The position numbers were made by a program, and so were the translations under genes. Of a stretch of DNA of 64,000 nt, positions 1 through 7,889 are shown piece by piece. Position 1 is the first letter of the stretch, and the number at the start of each line of letters is the position of its first letter. The notes under the pieces are model-generated. The model saw only the letters and a list, made by a program, of their open reading frames with translations. It was not told the DNA's origin and did no database searches. The stretch comes from Chryseobacterium luquanense (lineage in GTDB: Bacteria; Bacteroidota; Bacteroidia; Flavobacteriales; Weeksellaceae): NCBI RefSeq assembly GCF_026460945.1, contig NZ_JAOVZV010000019.1:39624-103623 (forward strand), in the 5' to 3' direction.

Positions 1-73
1 GAACCTTATCTTTCTTAGATTGACAAGATAATAACAGTAGTGAAGTCATTACTGCAAAAAGTAGTTTTTTCAT
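1..73 (-). CDS. Lipoprotein, 5' end only
   Basis: Only the first 24 codons lie in the window; the gene runs off the left edge. The ATG at 73 (minus strand) opens a typical lipoprotein signal: MKK, a hydrophobic stretch, then the lipobox LLSC with Cys at residue 17, followed by a charged QSKKDK stretch. The product is expected to be lipid-anchored in the cell envelope. Nothing can be said about its function. It lies downstream of and on the same strand as the DUF5686 gene, about 200 bp away, so it may have its own promoter. Confidence 0.7.
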   Translation of the reverse strand, partial: MKKLLFAVMTSLLLLSCQSKKDKV

Positions 74-279
74 AAATAATATTTTTTGAAAAGATAATAA
101 CAAAACAGAAGCCATTCGACTTCTGCTTGAAATATTTTGATTGCTCACATTTATAATGTTTAAAACTTTGTGAGCTTTTATAAGTGAAGCGCCTTTGTGT
201 AACTTAAAACAGTTAATAGTTAAAAAAACTTTTATGGGCTTTGCGTTAAAATTGAGTGCATTTTTGTATTATAACTCAT

Positions 280-2763
280 CTAATTCAAAACATTAAACCT
301 TAATTTAACCCCGAAATTATCCTTAAACTCTGAAGTCTGATAATACCCCAATCGATACGAGAACCCAACCCCAAAGCTTCTTCCTAAGAATCTATTCCAA
401 ATTAAGCCAACTTCCTGATAATTATGATCCAAAACCTGGAAATTAAACTGATGGTCGCCTCTGTTTTTAAAATCTCCGATTGCAGACTGATATTCCACTT
501 CGATATTTGAATATCTAGTTCCGAATGTTTTAAATCTGAACGGTAAATATTGTGAAATTTTAAACCCGACAAACTTATCCGCATAAAAAGTTCCCGCGGG
601 CATCGTCGTAAAACCTAGGTTCGAAGGTGTGTTGATATTCTGATACCATTTATCCGGATTGCTGTCTCTATGACCTGCAATTTCAAAGTTTTTCCAAATC
701 GGAGCGGTTCCCGAAGAAATCCCACCGAAAAGTTTGATGTTGGTATATCCCAATTTTGATCTGAACTGATGAATAATCATTGCATCCAGTCTGTGGTAAT
801 CCAAATTTCCGCCTAAGGCGTTGAATCCTTTCTCGAAATTCATGAAAACCTGTGGAAATGCCTTTTCGTAAGTATATTTTCCGCTGGGCGTCATAATGTT
901 TTTATCGTTCGGAGAGAATTTCAAAGATAGAGTAGCACTCGTATTGTCAAAGCTGTTGCCTAAATTTTTATACTGATAATCAAAAAGAGCGGACTGTTTC
1001 TCTTTATTCAAACTCAATTTCATGCTTAAAGAATTAGAAATATCATACAAATAAGACGCGCCCCATTTCTGATTTTTATAGAAATTAGCATTGTGAATAT
1101 CAAGATTCAAATCATTAATTCTCATCATCATGTCCCACATATTGTTGCTGAATCTTCCTGCTGCAAACACATCATCCACATAATCGATTCTGAAAACCGA
1201 AGTTCTTTTGCTCGATAATTTCACATCTAAACCTAAACCGTATTTCCAGGTGTGGTCTTTAAAACCGTAGCCGAAATATCCATCCGGAGAAAACGTCTTG
1301 CTGAATTTCTCATTCAGTTTCACACCGGCTCCCAAACGGATTCCCTGATATTTATCGTAACTGAAAATCTTCGTAATATCAAAATCAATCATTTTATAGC
1401 GGAGATTTCCTCGCAGCAATTGGGTTAAGGTATTTAATTTCTTTTCGAAATCATGTTTCTGCACAAGGCTGTCGATATTCGAATAGGTGGCGCTTTCTCT
1501 TGCGGTCAGACTGTCGGTTCTGTACTGGTCGAGAAGACTTCCGTCTGAGTTTTTCATTTCCAGAGAATAGCCTTTAAACTCTGATGCTTTTTGAGATTCA
1601 TTCAGTTTAAAATCAAAAAAGCGATTTTTTACATAGAGATAATTACCAAAACTTTTCTGATGGTATTTCCTTTTGTCACTGATGTAAGCGCCTTTCTTCA
1701 GGCTGTCGGTTTTCACGCTGTCTCTCTTGGCAACGTTAAAGGACTGGTCGCCCATTCTCAGTTTAATATCTTCATAATCCAGAAACCATTTTCCATCAAT
1801 CGGTTTCCAGACGGAGACGATGTCGCCTTCACTTCTTTTTTTGTTGGCACTTTCAAACTTTTTCAGAGCGTAGGTTTCAGAATCGATATAGATTTTTCCG
1901 TTGAATTTTCTCGGATTCTGCTTCTTTTTATCCGTTATTTCTTTGAATTTAATCACAAAGGTTTTTCTCCCGTCAATCTGCAGCGTATCGGAAAGATAGA
2001 AATTGAACAGCTTTCTGTTTTCAGGTCTCAACTGTCTTGGAACACGGTCGAGATTGGAAATATTAATCGCCAACGCTTCATAGATAGGATTTTTAAAACC
2101 CGACATCCGGTTGTCGATGATATTGGTTTTTTCACCAAAACTTTTAGAATATTTGTACTCTGTGGCTTTTTCCCAAAGAAACATCTGGCTCTGTTCGGTG
2201 GCGTTGATGAAATCCTGTTCTATAAGAGAATCTTTAATCTCTTTCTCCTTCATTTTAAGATCTCTCTTTTCCACTTTGGCAAGAGAATCTTTTCGTACCG
2301 CAAGAAAGCGGGTGTAGGTATCCACAGAATCTTTGTCGACATCAAGCGAAAACTTACTGTACGATTTAAAGTCGTATGAGTCTAATGATTTGGGCGAATT
2401 ATCTTTGGCTCTTTTATTTACTTCGTCTAAAATCCTCAACGCTCTCGGGTCGCTTTTATCTTGAATCACCACGCGGTCGATATTGTTTCTTTTTTCGGAT
2501 AAAGGCAGCATCGAAATCTCCATCGACTTTTTCACATCCACCGTGATGTCTTCAAAATTGCTGGCCAGAATTTCTACTTTTTTACATTTCGTTTTAAAAC
2601 TGAGATTCCCGCTGTAATCGGTTTTACCAAGCAGTGCATCATCACAATAAACTGCCGCATTGGGAATTGGTTCTTTGTTGGATTTGTTAAATACTTTCAG
2701 TTGAGTTTGCCCGAAAAACAGGAGTGTGGACAATACAAGCAGAGCAGATAAAAGTTTAGTCAT
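280..2763 (-). CDS. DUF5686-type outer-membrane protein with CarboxypepD-like N-domain
   Basis: An 827-residue envelope protein. I place the start at the ATG at 2763, because the longer frame opens with TTG and the ATG start gives a clean signal peptide (MTKLLSALLVLSTLLFFGQ). After the signal comes a short carboxypeptidase-D regulatory-like beta domain (roughly residues 20-90, with the features EPIPNAAVYCDD and GKTDYSGNLSF). A long charged middle follows, and then a C-terminal half rich in alternating aromatic strands ending in FRFNVLN, as expected of an outer-membrane beta-barrel. This order is typical of Bacteroidota DUF5686/carboxypeptidase-like regulatory proteins. Their function is not established. 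No SusD partner or TonB box is seen nearby, so it is probably not a SusC transporter. Confidence 0.8.
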   Translation of the reverse strand: MTKLLSALLVLSTLLFFGQTQLKVFNKSNKEPIPNAAVYCDDALLGKTDYSGNLSFKTKCKKVEILASNFEDITVDVKKSMEISMLPLSEKRNNIDRVVIQDKSDPRALRILDEVNKRAKDNSPKSLDSYDFKSYSKFSLDVDKDSVDTYTRFLAVRKDSLAKVEKRDLKMKEKEIKDSLIEQDFINATEQSQMFLWEKATEYKYSKSFGEKTNIIDNRMSGFKNPIYEALAINISNLDRVPRQLRPENRKLFNFYLSDTLQIDGRKTFVIKFKEITDKKKQNPRKFNGKIYIDSETYALKKFESANKKRSEGDIVSVWKPIDGKWFLDYEDIKLRMGDQSFNVAKRDSVKTDSLKKGAYISDKRKYHQKSFGNYLYVKNRFFDFKLNESQKASEFKGYSLEMKNSDGSLLDQYRTDSLTARESATYSNIDSLVQKHDFEKKLNTLTQLLRGNLRYKMIDFDITKIFSYDKYQGIRLGAGVKLNEKFSKTFSPDGYFGYGFKDHTWKYGLGLDVKLSSKRTSVFRIDYVDDVFAAGRFSNNMWDMMMRINDLNLDIHNANFYKNQKWGASYLYDISNSLSMKLSLNKEKQSALFDYQYKNLGNSFDNTSATLSLKFSPNDKNIMTPSGKYTYEKAFPQVFMNFEKGFNALGGNLDYHRLDAMIIHQFRSKLGYTNIKLFGGISSGTAPIWKNFEIAGHRDSNPDKWYQNINTPSNLGFTTMPAGTFYADKFVGFKISQYLPFRFKTFGTRYSNIEVEYQSAIGDFKNRGDHQFNFQVLDHNYQEVGLIWNRFLGRSFGVGFSYRLGYYQTSEFKDNFGVKLRFNVLN

Positions 2764-2783
2764 TGAGTTTTTTATTAATGAGA

Positions 2784-2791
2784 CAAAACTA
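2784..2791 (-). promoter_or_regulatory. TAnnTTTG -7 element for the DUF5686 gene
   Basis: On the minus strand this reads TAGTTTTG, a match to the Bacteroidota -7 consensus TAnnTTTG. TTTG/TTG candidates for the -33 element lie 15 to 23 bp further upstream (2807-2817). It is about 20 bp before the chosen ATG at 2763, which also supports that start over the upstream TTG. Confidence 0.45.
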
Positions 2792-3100
2792 TTGATTAGA
2801 AAGTTACAAAACCGCAACAGAAAATATAATCTTTTGTTAAAAATTAAATCAGCTGTACTTCAATGCAATACCGCTGATTTTTATATTCTTCAATTCCCGT
2901 TGGAATGAAAAAAGGGAGTATGTTTAAGAATTTTTAAGGATTTTACTTAAATATTTTTCTATTGCCGAATCTCCATCAGTTCGAGTAGGAATTTTTGGAA
3001 GAAAAATTTTGTATTGAGAACATGGTTTTTTTTCATCTGCGGTTGAAATAAAATTGTTTTGTGTTTTGATATTTTCTATTTTTAAAAAATTATATATTGG

Positions 3101-3838
3101 ATGGGCTTATTAAGTAAATCCAAATTTAAAAGAAATCCAAAATATATCTTACCAAACAAAATGACACAAGAAGAATTTATAAAAGAAGTTAGAAATTCGT
3201 ATTTAAAAGCAAGAAAATGTATCTATCCTCCCAAAAACAATTTTGAAAAATTAAGCCGGGGAACTAGCCATTCAATTTCATCAGTTACAGAAGACTTATT
3301 TGGATGTTATTGTGCTGAAAAAATTACTAAGAAAGAAAACAATGCTATGATATTTATTGACCCACCTATTTCTTTTAAAGGAACAACTTTAAAAAATAAA
3401 AGTAAAAGAAGGGCTCTACTAATAAGACCAGATTTGGCATTTGTTGTTAATGACATTGCAACTGTACTATTTGATATTAAAACTGACTTGGGATATAAAC
3501 GAAAAGATTTTTTCAATCAAGCAAAGGAAAGAAATGCACAACTTGATAAAATAAAAAAAAAGAAATGTTCATTTAATGATGGTGAAACAAAGGAAAAAAA
3601 TGAAATAGTAATTTCGGAAAATATTAAATTTATTTACATAATTATTTCTCAAGGAAATATAACCCGAAAAATACAAGATGAATTTATTAGCCAAATTAAA
3701 GAACTCGAAAATATGGATATTTTTTTGCTTACAAATGGTGGTCATTTAAACACTTATGTTGATGAAATATCTTACACAATAAACAAAAATGAGTTTAATC
3801 GACTTGATAATATAATAAATACTGAATTAAACTTTTAA
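3101..3838 (+). CDS. Putative PD-(D/E)XK-fold nuclease, AT-rich
   Basis: A 245-residue protein of no family I can name. It contains an ordered set of residues that fits the PD-(D/E)XK nuclease core: an acidic helix around E64 (SVTEDLF), then P110-D111 in RPDLAFVV, then D125-I126-K127 in LFDIKTDLG. Basic, Lys-rich segments follow (133-170). No membrane segment or signal peptide is visible, so it should be cytoplasmic. Base composition is far more AT-rich than the flanking core genes, which suggests acquired DNA. A second ATG at codon 21 (3161) is an alternative start. It could be a restriction-type or defence nuclease. The fold assignment is my inference from motif spacing only. Confidence 0.5.
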   Translation: MGLLSKSKFKRNPKYILPNKMTQEEFIKEVRNSYLKARKCIYPPKNNFEKLSRGTSHSISSVTEDLFGCYCAEKITKKENNAMIFIDPPISFKGTTLKNKSKRRALLIRPDLAFVVNDIATVLFDIKTDLGYKRKDFFNQAKERNAQLDKIKKKKCSFNDGETKEKNEIVISENIKFIYIIISQGNITRKIQDEFISQIKELENMDIFLLTNGGHLNTYVDEISYTINKNEFNRLDNIINTELNF

Positions 3839-3990
3839 ATTTACTATTGCTGAAAGTATTTTACATTAGGCAAATTAATGTACAAAATATAAATTAAGTT
3901 TTTTCAATTAAAATTCTATTAACAATTTCAGTTTTTATATTTTACTTCTAACAAGAACGTAAAAAAACTTTAAATTTTACAAAAATCATA

Positions 3991-4833
3991 ATGGCTACAT
4001 TATACGATCAATTCAAAATTATACTTGAAAAATATTCAAGCGAAAATAAAATTCAAATTTTACATCGAGGTTTTACAAAAGATTATTCTTTTAAAAAATT
4101 TAATTTGGATGTAAACTATAATACTTTAGAACAATTTGGTGAAAGGCTCTTTTTCTTTGGTGAAAAATCGAAAAATTTTGAATTCAAAAAGAATAATCTT
4201 AAGTTTAAAATAAATGATACTTCTAGTGAAACATTTGAAAGAATTTTTAATATTTTCGGCGAATTAGAAAACGATAATATTCCACAAGAATATTATCTTA
4301 AAAATGAAAAAAAAATTAATTATTTTACACAAGAAAATAAGATTGATTTTCTTGAAAAAGTTCAAAACTTACATGAAAACTGCAAGATATATCTTCGAAA
4401 TTATTATTTTACAGTCTTACACCAATTAGATTATAATGATTTTAAAGATGTTTCTTTAATGGTATCTTCTTCGATAGAAAATAAAGTGGCTGAAAGTTTC
4501 TCTAACAAGAGTGGAATAAAAATAAATTTTTGGAAGTGGAATTCAGAAACAGATGTTTGCAATTTAGCTGATTTACCAATATTTGAAGGAGTTCCACATC
4601 CATATGAAAAAGAGGAAACTATTTTTGGCGCAATTTTCCCACATTATATATATTCCTTTGAATCAGAAGGGAAGATATTTATTAATCCTAATATTGAAGA
4701 GTTAGAAGATTATGAAGTTTTATTATATGCTGGTTTTGATATAGACCAATCAAATTTTAAAGAAAAACTTGAAATAATGACTTCTTATCAAACTTACTTA
4801 GAAAATAATAATGGTAAACTTGAAGAATTTTAA
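3991..4833 (+). CDS. Hypothetical protein, AT-rich islet
   Basis: A 280-residue protein I do not recognise. It is acidic and rich in Phe, Asn, Glu and Lys, with no signal peptide or membrane segment. Predicted strand-rich stretches lie at both ends and a helical middle around 110-165. The C-terminal third carries WKW, FPHYIYSF and YEVLLYAGFDID segments without a known motif. It follows the nuclease-like gene on the same strand after a 152-bp gap and shares its extreme AT content, so the two probably arrived together. Whether they form one functional unit cannot be told from the sequence. Confidence 0.55.
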   Translation: MATLYDQFKIILEKYSSENKIQILHRGFTKDYSFKKFNLDVNYNTLEQFGERLFFFGEKSKNFEFKKNNLKFKINDTSSETFERIFNIFGELENDNIPQEYYLKNEKKINYFTQENKIDFLEKVQNLHENCKIYLRNYYFTVLHQLDYNDFKDVSLMVSSSIENKVAESFSNKSGIKINFWKWNSETDVCNLADLPIFEGVPHPYEKEETIFGAIFPHYIYSFESEGKIFINPNIEELEDYEVLLYAGFDIDQSNFKEKLEIMTSYQTYLENNNGKLEEF

Positions 4834-4936
4834 TTTTATTACAAATTAATTTATTAAAATTGTATAGCCCATCTGCGAGGTTTTTCCATTTCAAAAAAAA
4901 TCTTCTCTCAATCCCATACTATTCAAAAATATTTTT

Positions 4937-4944
4937 ATATTTGT
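4937..4944 (+). promoter_or_regulatory. TAnnTTTG -7 element upstream of the minisatellite locus
   Basis: TATATTTG fits the Bacteroidota -7 consensus. It lies 23 bp before the short frame at 4967 and would drive a transcript running through the 21-bp repeats into the gene at 5405. No good -33 TTTG is seen. Confidence 0.4.
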
Positions 4945-4966
4945 CTGAAGAACAACAAAAAACAAA

Positions 4967-5077
4967 ATGATGATTAAGAAATATAACTCCGCAGCTCCTG
5001 CGCACGCTTCCGGCACCACCGGATCTCAGAAAAATTCCAATTGTACAAAACAGATTGTCCGTCTCAAAAACCGGTAA
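4967..5077 (+). CDS. Short frame (36 aa) leading into the 21-bp repeat tract
   Basis: ATG-ATG-ATT at 4967 opens a 36-codon frame ending with TAA at 5075-5077, just before the tandem repeats. It starts 23 bp downstream of a TATATTTG promoter element. The peptide begins MMIKKYNSAAPAHASGTTG and ends in a basic stretch. It matches no family I know. The higher GC of this stretch continues into the repeats and the gene at 5405. It may be a leader peptide, the remnant of a longer gene, or simply an untranslated leader. Confidence 0.3.
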   Translation: MMIKKYNSAAPAHASGTTGSQKNSNCTKQIVRLKNR

Positions 5078-5080
5078 AGT

Positions 5081-5290
5081 ACTACGACAGACCGCTCAAC
5101 GACTTCGAAGACCGCTTCAATCGCTCCGAAAAGGCGTTCAGGCATTTCGATGAACCCGCCAACCATTTCTATAAAGCGTTCAAGAGTTTCAATGAGGTAA
5201 TCAATCACTTCGATGAGCCCGTCAACCACTTCGATAAAGCAATCAGGCATTTCGAATAGGCAATCAACCACTTCGAATGGGTAATCAAGT
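5081..5290 (+). repeat. 21-bp minisatellite, ten degenerate units
   Basis: Ten contiguous 21-bp units start at 5081, 5102, 5123, 5144, 5165, 5186, 5207, 5228, 5249 and 5270. The most constant part is an ACTTCGATrA-type block followed by a conserved TCAAyC at the end. Because the period is a multiple of three, frames stay open on both strands. On the plus strand each unit would encode a heptad such as HFDEPVN or HFDKAIR, but that frame has no ATG and is broken by a TAG in unit 9. The tract lies between a promoter and the gene at 5405. Confidence 0.85.
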
Positions 5291-5404
5291 ACAATTTATT
5301 ATATTTCAATGCCTTATAGGATTTTTTGAAAAATTGGTTTTCATGAACAATCAATAGCAATAAGATTTTAACTCTATTTTTTAAACACAAAAAACAATTA
5401 CATT

Positions 5405-6097
5405 ATGAAAAAAGAACAAGTAATCCGCATTTTCAGACTAACCGATGCTGTCCTTAAACAAAAAGCGGATGAATACATCGATTTACTCGACAGAGATTTC
5501 ATCGAATTCGCAGACCGTGGCTACAACGCCGCCAAAAAATCTGAACTGACGACCGCCCGGGACACGGTAGAAAGCTTCCCCAACGATGAACAGCTGGAAG
5601 CCATCAAAATGAATCTTACCGAACAGAAAGATGCTGCCCGCAAAGCCCTCGAAAAAACCATGCGCAGTATTTTTAATATGGCAGAAAATGTTTTCGGGCA
5701 GTACAGTGCAAAACACAGGGAGTTTGGTGATGCTTTAATCAGTCAGCAAAGCGATGCCGAAATCGTGCGTGTCGCCAAAATCATGAGCCTTACCGCAGAA
5801 AAATACCTTACCGAACTTTCCGCAGAAGGTCTTACCCAGAATAAAATTAACACCCTCATTGCCCAACGGGAAGCACTTGATGTTGCAATCGATGCACAGG
5901 CTCAGGGAATTTCCGACCGTGATGTTGCCACCGAAGGCAGGGTAGAAGCCCTCAATGCACTCCATCGGTTGCTCATGAAATACGCAGGCATCGGCCAGGA
6001 TATCTTCTACGAAACCAACGAAGCCAAATATAACGACTACATCATCTACGATACTCCTAACGGATTGCCGGAGGTGCCACCAGCGGAGCCAGTATAA
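5405..6097 (+). CDS. Helical protein of unknown function behind the 21-bp repeats
   Basis: A 230-residue protein predicted to be almost wholly alpha-helical, with Ala/Glu/Lys/Gln-rich segments through about residue 200. It ends in a distinct tail (YETNEAKYNDYIIYDTPNG, then PEVPPAEP). There is no signal peptide, membrane segment or catalytic motif. I do not recognise the family. Length, helical character, raised GC content relative to neighbours and a tandem repeat upstream are all shared with the gene at 51743, which resembles the DUF6261 group. I infer a related kind of locus, not proven homology. The ATG at 5405 follows an A-rich stretch and is the only sensible start. Confidence 0.65.
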   Translation: MKKEQVIRIFRLTDAVLKQKADEYIDLLDRDFIEFADRGYNAAKKSELTTARDTVESFPNDEQLEAIKMNLTEQKDAARKALEKTMRSIFNMAENVFGQYSAKHREFGDALISQQSDAEIVRVAKIMSLTAEKYLTELSAEGLTQNKINTLIAQREALDVAIDAQAQGISDRDVATEGRVEALNALHRLLMKYAGIGQDIFYETNEAKYNDYIIYDTPNGLPEVPPAEPV

Positions 6098-6154
6098 ATT
6101 AAATTCTATAAAAGTCACTCGTCAGTCGCACCGTCAGTCGTACATCACTCATGC

Positions 6155-7026
6155 GTCAGTTCGAGTGTTTTTCGTAGCGCAGCGTAGAAAAATGTATCGA
6201 GAACCCGTGAACCGAAGCACAAAATTAGTCTTCAATACAAAAACTTCTCGATACACTCCGCTTCGCTGCGTTACTCGAAGTGACGTCCTTCGAATCAAGA
6301 TTGTGCCAAAGTAAAATGCTCGTCAGTTTGAACACTGTCAGTTCGAGTGTTTTTCTGCAACGAAGTGGAAGAAAAATGTATCGCGAACTTAGTGAACCGA
6401 AGCTCAAATTTATTCTTCAATACAAAAACTTCTCGTTACACTCTGCTTCGCTGCTTTAGTCGAAGTGACGTCTTTCTAATCAAGATTGTGCCAAAGTAAA
6501 ATGCTCGTCAGTTTGAACACTGTCAGTTCGAGTGTTTTTCTGCAACGAAGTGGAAGAAAAATGTATCGAGAACTTAGTGAACCGAAGCTCAAAATTATTC
6601 TTCAATACAAAAACTTCTCGATACACTCTGCTTCGCTGCGTTAGTCGAAGTGACGTCTTTCAAATCAAGATTGTGCCAAAGTAAAACGCTCGTCAGTTTG
6701 AACACCGTCAGTTCGAGTGTTTTTCTGCAACGAAGTGGAAGAAAAATGTATCGAGAACTTAGTGAACCGCAGCACAAAATTATTCTTCAATACAAGAACT
6801 TCTCGATACACTCCGCTTCGCTGCGTTAGTCGAAGTGACGTCTTACAAATCCAGATTGTGCCAAAGTAAAACGCTCGTCAGTTTGAACACCGTCAGTTCG
6901 AGTGTTTTTCTGCAACGAAGTGGAAGAAAAATGTATCGAGAACTTAGTGAACCGAAGCACAAAATTATTCTTCAATACAAAAACTTCTCGATACACTCCG
7001 CTTTGCTGCGTTACTCGAAGTGACGT
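6155..7026 (+). repeat. 185-bp tandem array, five palindromic units (family A)
   Basis: Units begin at 6155, 6337, 6522, 6707 and 6892; the last four are spaced exactly 185 bp. Each unit is an imperfect palindrome of about 130 bp plus a linker of about 55 bp. The left arm starts GTCAGTTCGAGTG and contains GTATCGAGAAC. The right arm contains CTTCTCGATACACT and ends ACTCGAAGTGACG. The linker carries GATTGTGCCAAAGTAAAA and CGTCAGTTTGAACAC. Units are nearly identical, pointing to recent duplication. Frames seen inside are by-products of the repeat. Confidence 0.9.
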
Positions 7027-7090
7027 CCGTTTAATCAAAGTACTAATTAAGTGATGTCCGTTAAATCAAAAATTCTTAATACAAATAATC

Positions 7091-7381
7091 ATGCAAACCT
7101 CATTCGTTTATATATTACTTTGTTCTGATAATACTTACTACACGGGAGTAACCGAAAATGTTTATAAACGGTTCGACGAACATCAGGATGGAAAACATTT
7201 TGGTTCTTACACATTCTCAAGGCGTCCGTTGCAGTTAGTCTATTTTTGTCAGTTTATGGATATCGAACAAGCAATTGTTTTTGAGAAAAAGATTAAAAAA
7301 TGGTCTCAAGCAAAGAAATTAGCATTAATCGAAGGACGTTATGAGGATTTGCCTAATCTTGCGAGGAAGAAGTTTAAATAA
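7091..7381 (+). CDS. Small GIY-YIG domain endonuclease-like protein
   Basis: A 96-residue single-domain protein of the UPF0213/YhbQ-like GIY-YIG group. The motifs in order are FVYILL (the GIY part, residues 5-10), YYTGVT (the YIG part, 16-21, with Thr in place of Ile), R27, H31 in FDEHQ, and the metal-binding Glu at E65 in AIVFEKKIKKW. The tail is basic (ARKKFK). Such domains cut DNA in mobile elements and repair enzymes; the role of these short versions is not settled. The gene lies between family A palindromes: five units end 65 bp upstream and two more start about 50 bp downstream. The second GIY-YIG gene of the window is at 52868. Confidence 0.85.
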   Translation: MQTSFVYILLCSDNTYYTGVTENVYKRFDEHQDGKHFGSYTFSRRPLQLVYFCQFMDIEQAIVFEKKIKKWSQAKKLALIEGRYEDLPNLARKKFK

Positions 7382-7433
7382 AAAGAATAATATGGATTTC
7401 GTGTTTCTTTCGTCGTCTGTCAGTTTGATTTCC

Positions 7434-7564
7434 GTCAGTTCGAGTGTTTTTCGCAGCGCAGCGGAGAAAAATGTATCGAGAACTCGTGAACCGAAGCACA
7501 AATTTTGTCATTATATCATAAACTTCTCGATACACTCCGCTTCGCTGCGTTACTCGAAGTGACG
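7434..7564 (+). repeat. Family A palindrome downstream of the GIY-YIG gene
   Basis: Same arms as the 185-bp array: GTCAGTTCGAGTGTTTTTCGC on the left and TTACTCGAAGTGACGG on the right, with the GTATCGAGAAC / TTCTCGATAC inner pair. It is preceded by CTGTCAGTTTGATTTCC, which corresponds to the linker end of the array units. Confidence 0.85.
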
Positions 7565-7591
7565 GTAGATTTAAATTAATAAATTCGCCAC

Positions 7592-7722
7592 GTCAGTTCG
7601 AGTGTTTTTCTGCAACGAAGTGAAAGAAAAATGTATCGAGAACCCGTGAACCGAAGCTCAAAATCTGTCATCCTGTCACGAACTTCTCGATACGATTTTT
7701 TCAAAATCTATTCGAACTGACG
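7592..7722 (+). repeat. Family A palindrome, second downstream copy
   Basis: Left arm GTCAGTTCGAGTGTTTTTC and GTATCGAGAACCCGTGAACC as in other copies. The right arm differs: CTTCTCGATACGATTTTTTC and TTCGAACTGACG, so the stem is rebuilt by a different right half. This right half matches the arm type of the copies at 54.2 kb, an apparent hybrid. Confidence 0.8.
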
Positions 7723-7819
7723 ACTGGTAAACAGTATGTCAAAATGATTCCATCATTTGAAGTGACGTTCGTTGAATCAGGATTTCATCATAACGACTAT
7801 AGTGATAAACGAATTATAA

Positions 7820-7857
7820 ACAACAAATCCCTCTCAAAACAGAAAGGGATTTGTTGT
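7820..7857 (-). terminator. Hairpin at the end of alaS
   Basis: Perfect 13-bp arms ACAACAAATCCCT and AGGGATTTGTTGT around a 12-nt loop, 33 bp past the alaS stop. The T-tract on the minus strand is weak, but position and stem strength fit a terminator. Confidence 0.6.
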
Positions 7858-7889
7858 TGTACCTTAAATAACAAGGAAATTTATATAAA

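Noticed and set aside
1591..2379. 262-codon plus-strand frame opposite the DUF5686 gene
   Set aside because: Shadow frame; the minus-strand gene has a signal peptide, promoter and family layout.
3862..3878. 15-bp word ACATTAGGCAAATTA shared with about 34815
   Set aside because: Too short and AT-rich to call a repeat without a genome count.
3101..4833. Toxin-antitoxin pair
   Set aside because: Both proteins are large, separated by 152 bp, and neither resembles a known toxin or antitoxin.
5026..5271. 81-codon minus-strand frame and 72-codon plus-strand frame over the 21-bp repeats
   Set aside because: Both stay open only because the period is a multiple of three. The plus frame begins with TTG and lacks a clear start signal. 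Treated as repeat; coding is left open in the findings.
5081..5290. CRISPR array
   Set aside because: Units are contiguous with no unique spacers and there are no cas genes; the 185-bp array fails for the same reason.
6225..7562. Open frames of 60-73 codons on both strands within the 185-bp array (starts such as MSFGSLSSRYIFLPLRC)
   Set aside because: They recur once per repeat unit and are by-products of the palindromes; no start signals or family match.
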